A stretch of 64,000 nt of DNA from Takakia lepidozioides. Lineage: Eukaryota; Streptophyta; Takakiopsida; Takakiales; Takakiaceae. Location: the NCBI GenBank assembly GCA_030704615.1, contig CM060731.1:88204756-88268755 (forward strand), written 5' to 3'. The translations under genes were made by a program, and so were the position numbers. Positions 9,301 to 19,199 of the stretch are shown here, piece by piece. The notes beneath the pieces are model-generated. The model worked only from the letters and a program-made list of their open reading frames with translations, ran no database searches and was not told where the DNA came from. Numbering within the stretch: position 1 is the stretch's first letter; every line of letters starts with the position of its first letter.

Positions 9301-11565
9301 GGCCCAAGCTGTGTCTACACACCCGAGATGCAGAAACAATGGCATGCCGCGCATCTGGTTGGATGCCCGTGGTACCTGGACATGTCTGGCGGAATTGTTG
9401 ACGAGTCTGAGAAAGATCTGCACGCGAAAGCAGAAGAGAAGAGAAAAGAAAGACGTGTCCCTGCTCGGCCAGAGTCGGCAAAGGAAGCTGCTGCTCTGGA
9501 ACAATCCAGAAAGGCAGCTGAGATGGCACAGAAGATGGTGGATGCAGCTGTGCAGGCTCAACAGAAGGGGTCCAAGAAGCGGACTCGCCAGCAAGGAGCA
9601 GCAGTTGTGACACCAAGAAAACGAAGAAGCAGAAACAGATAGTGCAGGTAGAGGGTGAGGAAGAGGACTCCGATGGAGACTTTGCAACCAGCCCACCCCC
9701 CAAGACGCAGCCAAAATCCCCTGTGCCCACCGTTGTCACGAGAGGGACGAGAACTGGCTCGGCAAAGAAGGCACTCTTCAACCCCCGGGGGGGCACCCTT
9801 TCGAGCCGGTGGAAATGAAGAGGCCAAAAGTGGATCCCGATACAGTAGTCCAGTGTGTGAATGAGAGTTTCTTGGCGGCTTTGGATGGACGGGCAGCCAA
9901 GTTGGCATACATGAAGACCATGGAGGGTCTGAAGGGCAGAGCACTGAAGAAGGCGGCTGCCGAAGAGCCTTCCGACACCCCTGGGTTTGAAGATGGTCTC
10001 GTTCTTTGAGAGGGTGTGTGCAGACAAGGATTGCAGGAGGGGCGGAAATGCCACCGAGTGGTCTTGCGATATGATCATCTTGGATATTCCGGACGGAGAG
10101 CCTGTGGAAGGACTGCAAGCTTTGCCATCTTGGAACAGGTACTTTTGGAAGAAAGGATTCGGGCTCGCCCGCATGGTGTTGGACGACAGAGGCTGTGTGG
10201 TTGTCCTGGCGAGCAGAGGCAAAAACACGCAGACAGGAATTGCGAAGTGGACCCGCAAGAGCGCCGTCCCAATTCTGAAGAAGAAGTGGACGTGCATCAA
10301 CACATTGGGCCTTCGGTCGGAAGGGAAGAAGGTAATTACGACATTGGCACTCGTCCTTTCATTTTCTTAGGAGTTTTGAAATGCGGTGCCGCATTCGATT
10401 TCTACTCGTTCCCCACTGTGTATGCAGACGAAGCAGTTCGATGCATACTGCTTTGTGAAGGAGAACTCCACCTTTGCTTTCCGGAAGGAGGGATTGTTGG
10501 TTGACCCGAACTGCGACCCCATCGATTACGACGTCCTGTTCAACAACGTTCCCACGGAACTTCTCCCTCATAGCCTCACTTCAACTGAACCCCTGCGGTA
10601 TTCACGCACTCGGAGCCCTGCCTTCATTCAGACAATTATGGAGACATGCACTGACGTGGAGGGCACAGTGCTCGACCTCATCTGTGGGACAGGTATGCAG
10701 AATCTTGTTGTATGCTATTCTGCAAACTCTCGTTATGCTTTCATTCGCAACATCTGAAGGGCCATGTCATAATGTGTGGATGGCATTGTAACAGGTGCCT
10801 CAATGTGGGCTGGGCGGTTTTCCGACCGGCACCTCTTTGCCTACGAGGAGGACACATCCGTCTGGGGATCCCATCTGGAAGGGCTGCAACGGAATGTGAA
10901 GGCTCCCATCAAAGCCAAGGACTCCTCGGATTTGTCGGAGTCGGAGGAAGAGACACTGGACATTGATGCCGAGGAGAACCCGCAATACGAGTGAGTGCAA
11001 ACATTGTAAGTTTGCAAAGCCTTCTGGGTGATTTTTTGTCAAACGCATTTCCGGACTGTGGTTCTCATTGGTCTCGTTGGTGATTGTTATGTGCAGGATT
11101 CCAGGATCCGGGTCGAAACATGTAGGGCCTACACTTCCTGCCAGGAAGAATGTCCCGTTCTTTGCGAGGGCCGACTTCATGACGAGCCCGGTGAAGGACT
11201 ACTCCCTTCCTAGTTATGCAGCTAAACTCGCAAATACAGCGATTAGACGATGTGAGAATCCCAGTAAAGTAGAGCAGATTTTGGAGAGGGCTAGGGAGGA
11301 CAAAAGGATAAGGAAAGAGTTGGCAACAGCTGAGACAGGTAGACGGGTGCGAAAGTTCATATGTGATTCAGCGGATGAGAGCGATGCAGACAGGGAGGAC
11401 GACGAGCCAACAGAGGTGAGATGGTCGGTTCCGCAAGGTGAAGATGGGATTTTCGAAAGCCTGGCCAACGAGCAGTCCGCTGGAGATGAGAAAGGCAACG
11501 ACCGGGTGGAGGCGGAGCACGACAGTCAAGGACAGGACGACGATAGTGATGATTTTCAAGATTAA
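6367..11565 (+). pseudogene. ParB-like/DNA methyltransferase-like protein, broken copy 1
   Basis: Colinear with the intact gene at 37646-42857 over all exons, with the same intron positions. It carries the ParB-like segment (VWDGNHRLLAWW near 7735), the motif IV-like MIILDIPDG (near 10070) and the motif I-like LDLICGTG (near 10675). Defects relative to the intact copy: the exon 1 donor is AT instead of GT near 6538; a one-base loss near 7140 changes frame; CAG is replaced by the stop TAG at 7505-7507; bases are lost at the exon 6 start near 9230 and again near 9615; and nine bases are missing near 10142. It therefore cannot make the full protein. Late exons remain open, including the final exon 11099-11565, which ends with an acidic tail (DDDSDDFQD). 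It lies between palindrome arrays B and C inside Element 1. Confidence 0.8.
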
Positions 11566-11689
11566 TAGAATTTTAATGAACTCTCTGTAAATTTAAATTC
11601 TATTCCAAAGTATATAAAGGAAATTCTCCCCGTCCTTCATGTCCCCTCTCCCATTTGCCTCTCAACGACAACATCGTCCAAACCTGGTC

Positions 11690-12745
11690 CTTCCCAAAAT
11701 CTGAAATGCGGCACCGCATTTCAATGTCTGAATGGAAATGTGGCAACTGCAAAAACCTCGTTTGGAAATGCGGCACCGCATTTCCAAAACCGGGGCAAGA
11801 ACAATTTTCTGTTTCATGGTTTGGACATCAGAAACTGTTCGGACAAACGGAAATGCGGTGCCGCATTTCCGTTTTCGACACGGCAGTTTTGCCGATTGTC
11901 AGCTCCTTCCATGGAGGTAAATCGAAATGCGGAGGTCGAACATGGAAATGCGGTGCCGCATTTACCTTTTGGAGATGGACATTTTTCCAACTGCAGACCC
12001 ATCGACGTTCTTGGGCTCCCCATTCCATGATGCTAGACGGGAATGCGGCACCGCATTCCATTGTCCAATAAGAAATTTCGATGACGTACATGGAAATGCG
12101 GCGCCGCATTTCCAAAACGGACATCGTTGTTTGCCCAATTCCAGACCCTTTGACGGAAATGCGGCACCGCATTCCATCGTCCTATAAAAACTTACATTGT
12201 CCTATAAAAACTTTCGATTGCCCAACATGAGAATGCGGCGCCGCATTTCAAAAACAGACATCGTTGTTTGTCCAATTCCAGACTCGTGTGGGCATTCCGT
12301 CTTGATGGACGGAAATGCGGCACCGCATTCCATTGTCCGATTCGATATTTTGATGACGGACATGGAAATGCGGTGCCACATTTCCAGAACGGACATCGTT
12401 GTTTGTCCAATTCTAGACCCTTCGACGGAAATGCGGCATCGCATTCCATTGTGCTCTCCGGAAATGCTGTGCCGCATTTCATTGTCCGGTACGAAATTTC
12501 GATGACGGACATGGAAATGCGGTGGCGCATTTCAAGTATGGACATGGACAAGCATTAGCGACTGGACATGCTTGGACAGTTCAAGGTCCAATATGGAAAT
12601 GCGGCGCCGCATTTCAAATTCGAAGTATGGTAATGCCATGTCAGGAAATGAAATGTTGTACAACATTTCCGTTACGTCGACAATGGAGGAAAGGGAGCTG
12701 CCAGAAATCGCTGCATGGAGAAAAATGAAATGCGGTGCCGATTTT
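11690..12745. repeat. Palindrome array C downstream of copy 1
   Basis: About eighteen palindromes with the AAATGCGGNNCCGCATTT core, with spacers rich in GGACATCGTTGTTTG and CCATTGTCC. The spacers differ from those of arrays A and B but match those of arrays E and G, which lie downstream of the other gene copies. So upstream and downstream arrays form two distinct, position-specific families. Confidence 0.9.
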
Positions 12746-13023
12746 CCGAGCTTCGGCGTGTACATGTTTCCTACAACTCATAGATGGATTTTCTTCACCT
12801 CAGGACTCTGATATCGCTGACTCTGGTATAGTCATATGGACAGACACATTGTACAAATGAGACCTCAAATTGTAAACAGTGGGCCAATTACGGCAGTTCT
12901 TGAACACGATGAAATACAAGCACACAGAAGTGAGGTACGATGGGTTTTTTTATTGATCGAACACGGTGTCTCACATTTAGCAACTCCAGACAAATCTAAG
13001 CCCTTCCTCCTTCTACATGGGCG
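12746..13023 (-). other. 3' flank of the short pair gene, no separate gene seen
   Basis: Contains the downstream region of the minus-strand gene that ends at 13024. A similar stretch follows the gene copy ending at 28948. I see no coding region here. Confidence 0.35.
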
Positions 13024-13774
13024 TCACCAAGTCGACGGAACTTCGATAGCCCTCAAAACAAGCTCATTACTGATGCGGCACCTCGAGGTAAACTGCAATG
13101 CGGTCGATCTGGTGCCCTTGGTGGAGCTGACGACAATGTCATGCCCATCAATCATACCACCATCATACATTGACAAGGTCACTGTGGGCCTCCTGTGCCC
13201 GTGCGATTCGTCTTCGCAACTCAGCCGAATGTCTCCATACACTGGAAAAGCGGAGTGAACTCCACGAATATAGTTTTCCCCGGTGCCGTCCTCCCTGGTC
13301 CACTGGCAGCAGTTCCAGCGCCAAAGTGAGGCCATGCGTGATCTGTCCGGCATCCCATTCCACCTTGGTATATTGAGGTCAACAATTTTCAGGACCCAAG
13401 GACCGCATTGACCCTCGCCCTCACCTCGCTCAAAGCGGTAATAGCCCTCCAGATACTCCATTGCGCGCAAAGACTCTCGCTTGATTCCAGAAGCGTCTGT
13501 GAAAACAGAGAGCCAGACAATGATGTCTCCTGATTCTGGTTTGAACATAGCATAATCGTCGCCATGATAAGGGCAGTCAGCAGGATTTCGGCGGCACGAC
13601 ATCCCTGAAAAAGAGTAGCGGAGTACGCTCAATGACAACAGCTCCCGGATGGAGGAGGCAGCAGCGCGGTGGCTGGAAGAAATTCAAGCAAACGCTGCAA
13701 TTCCTCACAAACACTCCAGGGCACATTTTAATTTCCCCCCGACAGGAACCTGCACGGATGAAGATTGGCTGCTC
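13024..13774 (-). pseudogene. Pair gene S (unknown family), broken copy 1
   Basis: Most of the protein is open from 13638 down to 13024: CRRNPADCPYHGDDYAMF, SGDIIVWLSVFTD, AMEYLEGYYRFERGEGEG, LWRWNCCQW, YGDIRLSCEDE, MYDGGMIDGHDIVV and NELVLRAIEVPSTW. The start seen in other copies (MCPGVFVRNCS, here at 13720) is separated from this part by a one-base insertion near 13656, so this copy is frameshifted. The protein is a relative of the neighbouring gene L on the other strand, with which it shares about half of its conserved blocks. I recognise no named domain. The NCCQW cysteines and the repeated SGDI-W and DGG-I-G motifs suggest a compact beta-rich fold, as a guess. It lies in the right half of Element 1. 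Confidence 0.6.
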
Positions 13775-13828
13775 CATGAATGTAGCCGTTTCAGTTTCCT
13801 TCCCTGCCATGCAAACTATGGGCAGTAA

Positions 13829-14706
13829 GTGCCAGGTGGGCCTATAGTCACTCGAGACGACGAAGTCCATCCCCCCTTCGATGTAAATGCGGCGCCGAAT
13901 TTCCATCCGGGGGATGGACTTCGGTGGCAGATTTCAAACTATACCCTGTGGATGAGAAAGACGTATCGGTTCATTGGCGTGATGAACACGTTACACGATG
14001 ATTGGTGGGAACTTGTGACCCAGATGCTCCATTATTGGAGCCCGCACTGCTCTTCCGCTTCTCATCATTTCGAAAATCTAAGGGCTTTGTTGCTGTCCGC
14101 AAGGTCATTGTCATCGGCATCAAAGACGTCCTCCTTTGCAAGGATGTCGTGCTTCCGGAATCGGGACGACTGCCCTTATGGAAGCATCGATTATGCAATG
14201 TATTCGGCCACATCGGGAGACATCGTTATCTGGTACACAGATTACACAGAAGATACTGGTTCGAATGTGGAAACATTGTCCGCTTTTGAGTATCTCCCAG
14301 GCCAGTACGCCTTCGAGCGGGGTGACAATCTTGGTCTGAGGAGTCGTGGCTCCTGCGCATCCTTGATTCCGATTTTCCCAGCTACGACAGGCACCCATGC
14401 AGAAGAATGCGCACTGCTATGCTGTTGCGGTGGAACTGCTGCCAGTGGACGTGGGTGGACTCCATCGGAGAGACTTATACTCCTGAAGGAGTGCACTCAT
14501 CTTCTCCATTGTATGGGGACATTCGCATTGGTGTGGACGACGAAAACGTGAAGCTTTCCATATTCGATGGTGGTATGATTGAAGGGCACGACATTGTGGT
14601 GAACATCAACAGGGGCGGTACAACGGCGGCAATCCAGTTTACCTGGAGGAGTCCGATGACTCATGAGCTAGTTCTCAGAGCAGTCGAAGTCCCATTGACA
14701 ACGTGA
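13829..14706 (+). pseudogene. Pair gene L (unknown family), broken copy 1
   Basis: Diverges from gene S across about 190 bp. It matches the intact 276-codon copy at 43998-44828 in CFRNRDDCPYGSIDYAMY, SGDIVIWYTDYTEDTG, AFEYLPGQYAFERGD, LLRWNCCQW, YGDIRIGVDDENVKLS, FDGGMIEGHDIVVNI and HELVLRAVEVPLTT. This copy is frameshifted: a region around 13980-14110 reads out of frame relative to the intact copies, and one C is missing near 14351, so the last part (14407-14706) is in a different frame. Function unknown; see the intact copies for the best view. Confidence 0.65.
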
Positions 14707-15169
14707 CTTGTATTCAGAAGGCACAGGGCTAAAGATTTGTTTGCACAATCAGCACAGTAGACGTGCTTCAAATGCAATTCATGTGGATCAATAAAAACCC
14801 CATTGTGCCCTCTTTTTGTTCTATTTTGTATCCATCGTTCCCAAAATGCATCATTCCTCATTTCGTTTGGGATTGGGAGTGTGGGTGGATTTTGCAAGTG
14901 GCTGGTAGGCTGAAATGGGCCCCCATTGTACAGAGCAGTACCACCCTACCATTCGTGAAACATTGCCTTTCAATATGTAATTCTAAAAAACATTGCCAAA
15001 CCTCCTTCATCGGGAGGTCCTTCTCCCCCTATGACCGTGACACCCTAAACCCTATTCCCGCGGACACTCATTTCCGGAAAATAGTCCTGCTCATGTTTTT
15101 TTCGACACTTACGACTCTGCTCATGGCTCATGCCGCTCATGGCTCATGGCTCATGAAATAGCAGCCCCC
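14707..15169 (+). repeat. Right terminal region of Element 1 with telomere-like box
   Basis: The block is conserved at 44829-45291 and, reversed, at 18737-19199. It contains CCCTAAACCCTAT at 15043-15055, nearly two units of the plant telomere repeat. After that come TCATTTCCGGAAAATAG and a run of CATGAGC/CATGCCG units, ending ATGAAATAGCAGCCCCC. The telomere-like box may be a regulatory telobox; there is no sign of a real telomere. Confidence 0.7.
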
Positions 15170-15218
15170 CCACAAAGGGCCAGTATACTAGGCCTAAAAT
15201 ACCCGTAATTGGAAGCCC

Positions 15219-15390
15219 CAAACAATGTGCTTCAAAGCACACTGTTTGTGGCCCCCTCTGTGCCTGTTTTTGGAATTCAAAATGGGCCATGTTTGATGTC
15301 TAAATGTGCCACACAGGTCTAGTGTGCCAAGTTCCAAACACCGGTAGTTGGAAGCATGAAACAGTGTGCGGCAACGCACACTGTTTGTGC
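15219..15390. repeat. Hairpin repeat unit (copy 1 of 2)
   Basis: Two hairpins bound the unit: TGTGCTTCAAAGCACA near 15230 and GTGTGCGGCAACGCACAC near 15367, separated by CAAAATGGGCCATGTTTGATG. The same unit is at 18568-18735 in the same orientation. The two copies flank a divergent relic of the methyltransferase gene. Confidence 0.75.
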
Positions 15391-15499
15391 CCCCCTTTCC
15401 GGTTTTTTGTTTGTAAATTTGTCTTCTTGTTCCTCTTCTTGGTGGTTCTCGGATGGAGTTGCATAAGTCGCTCAAATGAATATGTAGGTGCCTGGTTTT

Positions 15500-16512
15500 C
15501 AATCTTTTTAGATCCTTCTGGATGTCTATTTCACAGACACGATTGTTTGAAGCTGTTTGTCTCGTCCGAGTGCATCCACCTACGACTCCAGCCGTCATTA
15601 GGGAGTTTGCCATCACTCATGGGGGCAAGTTCATAGACAAGAGGACAGATCCTCCCATGGATGACATGCACCACAACTACGTGGACAGCAACGTCTGTTT
15701 GCGAAGGGGGATTGGGGTTCCTTGGAGAGGGGCCAAGGAGAGGAGCCCGGCTTTCATTCAAACGATTGTGGAGTGCTGCACCTACACCGACGCCAGAGTT
15801 TTGGATTTGTCAATGGGCACAGGTTTGTCTCTTCAACATTCACATTTGATCGGGTTTGTTTGAGCTTGCACTTTCAGCGTTTCTCACCGTTCCAAATGAG
15901 TCTTCAATGTCTATTTCCTTCCTTCTATTCCATTGCAGGTGCTTCGTACCACGCTTGCAAGGCCAGTGCGCGACATCTCTTCGGGATTGAAGGGGATGCC
16001 AAAATTTACAAGAACCTCCTGATGGGTTTGGGTGGACAAACTTCTCAAGTCCTTCCAAAGCCGGTTCTTGGTGATATTGATATAGGGGAGACGTCCGACA
16101 AGGAGCTGGACTCTGACTTTGCCTGTGAGTAAGTTCAACATGTGGATGCTTGCATTCTTGTTTCACTGGAATCACTGTTCTTTAAGGCAAGGTGCACATG
16201 AGAGACATCCTCTTCGTTGGACTTGTGCATTGCATCATTGTATTCAAAATGGGTTTTTGACAACTTGTGCAGGAGTCCGTGTGCTTCCACTGACCCTCCA
16301 GGTCTATCACAACTTCTTGGACTTCTTTCAAGTCCTCCTCAGTCTTACATGCTACCCATCTATGTGGAGGCACTCGCAGCAAGCATGTCCGTTCATGGCA
16401 CTCGCAGTCCAACCATCGACGGTCGTGGTATAAGACGTGGTGTTGGGGCCGGAATCTTTGTGGATGACATAGCAAAGGAGGTCGATTCTGATTCTGATGA
16501 CTTTGACACTTG
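15500..16512 (+). pseudogene. Divergent relic: methyltransferase-like C-terminal exons
   Basis: Exons with RSPAFIQTIVECC and VLDLSMGTG, an intron (about 15823-15939, GT-AG), then GASYHACKASARHLFGIEGD, match exons 7 and 8 of the intact gene (RSPAFIQTIMETC, VLDLICGTG, GAS...RHLFAYEED). The intron falls between the two G residues of motif I, exactly as in the intact gene. A further intron (donor GTAAGT near 16130, acceptor TTGTGCAG near 16273) leads to a short last exon ending in an acidic DSDSDDFDT, comparable to the DSDDFQD tail of the intact gene. Sequence outside these blocks is very different, so this is an old lineage. No upstream catalytic exon is visible, and the matching N-terminal piece is on the opposite strand at 17240-17520, so the gene is rearranged and presumably dead. 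Confidence 0.7.
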
Positions 16513-17165
16513 ATATCAAGTTTTCTTTTACTTTTATTCGGGGCCAATTTTGAGATGGGATGGTGGTGTGTCCTTGTTGTCTTGTTTGCAATGTGTGTGT
16601 GGGAAGAACAAACTATCGTTGGAGATGGGGGTTGCATGGACTGCCTGTATTGTTCCTTCAATCTCTTTAGTGTTTTCCGGAGCTCACAGTCTTGTGTGCA
16701 TTGCAAAAACAAACAAACGTCTTTGGTTTGGGCAGTGTATTATCGCATCATTTGCTCGTTGGTCTCCAAACCATTCCAGCCAGAAGAATGTTTGGTAAAT
16801 CCACCACGTTAAAGTCCACGTGATCAAAGATCGTTCAGGCATACTTCTGCTGAGCATCCATGATGCTCCCGCACATACCATACATGTTGGCAAGGGTGGT
16901 AAGTAAGAAAACATTTCGCACGGATCCACTTTGGATGATGTGAGTGTGCACCTGCTCACAACGTAGCCACATTCCAATGCAAGGGCTTGGTATGTTAATA
17001 ACGTCTAAATAGATGCAATGGATAGAAAGGATGGATACAATGGATGTAACACATCCAGTCTGCATTCCCTAGAAATGGCTGATCAACTCGCGGTAATAGG
17101 TGACACCCGCGGAAATAGGCCCTGTATGCCTGCTGACGCGACATGAGCCTGTGCTGGGCTCACAG
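16513..17165. other. Intervening sequence, no gene recognised
   Basis: Follows the last exon of the divergent relic. It includes TG-rich non-coding sequence and an unrelated stretch up to 17165. I see no paralogue of any other block in the window. Confidence 0.35.
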
Positions 17166-17239
17166 GCTCACGCCTTTGGGCTCACGGAATAGCACCCCCC
17201 ATCCGATGGGGTAGTATATTCCTCAACGACCGCCTGATG

Positions 17240-17520
17240 CTTCCTGCTCTTTAATTTTTTGGAGAAGGGGACGACCCATGTTGGCGACTCTCCATCATCT
17301 TCATCGTCAAATTGCCTCTCTCTCTGCTGCTTTCGACTTGAAACCTTTACCTTTCCAAAGCACGTCCTTGAAGCGCACAAGGTTAGGCCCGACAGGAGGA
17401 CCCGTGCTAGAAGGTCGAGGGTGTGTGCGGGCTGTAGTAGCTTCCTCCTTTTCGTCCTGCGGGTCTTCAGAGCCCTGCGATCCCTCCACCACCTCACTAT
17501 GAGGCTGTGCAACATAAGAG
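17240..17520 (-). pseudogene. Divergent relic: N-terminal exon of the ParB/methyltransferase gene
   Basis: On the minus strand one frame reads VEGSQGSEDPQDEKEEATTARTHPR ... GPNLVRFKD, which lines up with VLEGSQESEEPQEESEELATARTP ... GPSPLRFKD near the start of exon 2 in the intact gene. A second minus-strand frame continues with KQQRERQFDDEDDGESPTWVV. It lies next to palindrome array D, as the N-terminus of the intact gene lies next to its upstream array. It faces away from the C-terminal relic at 15500-16512, so an inversion or separate fragments must be assumed. Confidence 0.6.
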
Positions 17521-17539
17521 AAACTAAAGAGAAGAATGG

Positions 17540-18165
17540 GAGCCCGGACGGAAATGCGGCACCGGATTATCATCCCACCATGTATCAAGGATGCTTAGGT
17601 GTCAATTAGGACGGAAATGCGGCACCACATTTCCATCCACAATGGTAGGAAGGCATGGTCCAGTGGGAACCCGGATGGAAATGCGGTGTCGCATTTCCGT
17701 CCCACTAGGTATAAAGTGATCGGTAGGTGTCAGTCCGGACAAAAATGCGGCAGCGCATTTCCGTCGCCAAGTTCATCCCGCCCACCTCTTTTCCCCAAAT
17801 GATGATCATCGTGCAAAGGGGGATGCGAGTCGGGACGGAAATGCGGTGCCGCATTTCCGTCTCGACTGCCATCCACCCGTGCTCTTTGAAAGTCGTTTGA
17901 CGGTGGTTTTTTTTTTTCCCCTCTAGTCATCCCCGCTGGATGGGAATTGCGGCGCCGCATTTTCAACCACAGGGGGGGAGGGGGGAAATAACCCCTGATT
18001 GTTTTTCCTCTAGTCATCGCCGCTGGATTGAAATGCGGTGCCGCATTTCCATTCAAAGGGGGTGAAAACAAGAAATAAAAAATTCTCAGTTTCTGTTTTT
18101 TTCCTTTTTTTCTCTTGTCATCGCCGCTAGATGGAAATGCGGCGCCGCATTTCCAACAACAGAGG
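17540..18165. repeat. Palindrome array D
   Basis: About nine palindromes of the AAATGCGGNNCCGCATTT type spaced 50-80 bp apart, upstream of the divergent N-terminal relic. Spacers (such as GTCATCGCCGCTGGAT) differ from those of arrays B and F, matching the greater divergence of the neighbouring gene relic. Arrays therefore seem to evolve together with the gene they flank. Confidence 0.85.
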
Positions 18166-18180
18166 GTAGGAGGGGGGGGG

Positions 18181-18567
18181 GAGGTTTACTATTTCATGAG
18201 CAGAAACCATGAGCCATGAGCCATGAGCCGCATGAGCCGCATGAGCGGTGAGCCGAAGTCTAAGACACGCGGATTTCATGAGCGGACTCCTCCAAATTTG
18301 GAAATGCGGCAGATTAAACAAGTATTAAAATAATAGTTTTATATTTGACCTTGCCGTTTTTGGAAGTTACAGATCGTGTAATGCGGCGAAGATATGTCGT
18401 CAGTAACAACTCCGCTCATGGTTTTTTAGATCCGTTCATGGAAATGAGTGACCGTGCAATGAGAAATCCAGTATACCACGGCAAAAGGACGTCGCATACT
18501 GGCCTGTATAGAGTATTCCGCGGTTTTACATGCCTTAACATTGGAATGAAGCTGACCCTTTTGCCGC
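18181..18567 (+). repeat. Orphan left terminal region of the large DNA element
   Basis: Starts GAGGTTTACTATTTC with CATGAGCC repeats and is nearly identical to 3316-3705 until the bases GCCGCG, where it passes into the hairpin repeat at 18568. It faces right. It may be the left end of the third element (right end at 45291) with Element 2 nested in it, but no matching target duplication was found. Confidence 0.6.
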
Positions 18568-18735
18568 GACAGTGTGCTTCAAAGCACACTCTTTGAGGCC
18601 CCCTCCATGCCTGTTTTTTGATTTCAAAATGGGCCATGTTTGATGACTAAATGTGCCACATAGGGTCAGTGTGCCAAGTTCAAAACACCCGTAGTTGGAA
18701 GCACCATACAGTGTGCGGCAACGCACACTGTTTGG
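18568..18735. repeat. Hairpin repeat unit (copy 2 of 2)
   Basis: CAGTGTGCTTCAAAGCACAC opens the unit and GTGTGCGGCAACGCACACTG closes it, with CAAAATGGGCCATGTTTGATG between. It abuts the right end of Element 2 at 18737. Its same-orientation partner is at 15219-15390. Confidence 0.75.
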
Positions 18736-18857
18736 GGGGGGCTGCTATTTCATGAGCCATGAGCCATGAGCGGCATGAGCCATGAGCCATGAGCAGAGTC
18801 GTAAGTGTGGAAAAAAACATGAGCAACACTATTTTCCGGAAATGAGTGTCCGCGGGA

Positions 18858-18870
18858 ATAGGGTTTAGGG
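18858..18870 (-). promoter_or_regulatory. Telomere-like box in the right end of Element 2
   Basis: ATAGGGTTTAGGG is the reverse of the CCCTAAACCCTAT found at 15043 and 45165. Conservation in all three right ends suggests a retained function, for example a telobox bound by Myb-type factors, as inference. Confidence 0.45.
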
Positions 18871-19199
18871 TGCCACGGTCATAGGGGGAGAAGGACCTCC
18901 CGATGAAGGAGGTTCGGCAATGTTATTTAGAATTATATATTGAAAGGCAATGTTTCGCGAATGGAAGGGTGGTACTGCTCTGTACAATGGGGGCCCATTT
19001 CAGCCTACCAGCCACTTGCAAAATCCACCCACACTCCCAATCCCATGAGCAATGACGCATTCTCGGAACGATGGACACAGAATAGAATAAAAAGAGGGCA
19101 CAATGAGGTTTTTATTGATCCACATGAATTGCATTTGAAGCACGTCTACTGTGCTGATTGTGCAATCAAATCTTTAGCCCTGTGCCTACTGAATACAAG

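Larger units (their letters stand above)
3316..15169 (+). mobile_element. Element 1: large DNA transposon carrying the ParB/methyltransferase gene
   Basis: The left end reads GAGGTTTACTAATTC followed by CATGAG-rich DNA; the right end, reversed, reads GGGGGCTGCTATTTC followed by CATGAGCC repeats. Contents in order: SWIM-finger gene (-), palindrome array B, ParB/methyltransferase pseudogene (+), palindrome array C, and a divergent gene pair. The boundary at 3315/3316 is supported by the homologous copy at 35520, whose similarity stops at the same base. The flanking 8-mers (AAATAACA on the left, CCACAAAG on the right) do not match, so I cannot show a target duplication; the element or one flank has been rearranged. 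It has no transposase I recognise other than the SWIM gene, so it may depend on a related MULE-like enzyme. Confidence 0.65.

Noticed and set aside
15043-15055. Telomere or interstitial telomere array
   Set aside because: Only two units are present, and they recur at a fixed position in element ends.
3316-15169. Target site duplication for Element 1
   Set aside because: The 8-mers beyond the two ends (AAATAACA and CCACAAAG) differ, and shifting by a few bases did not produce a match.
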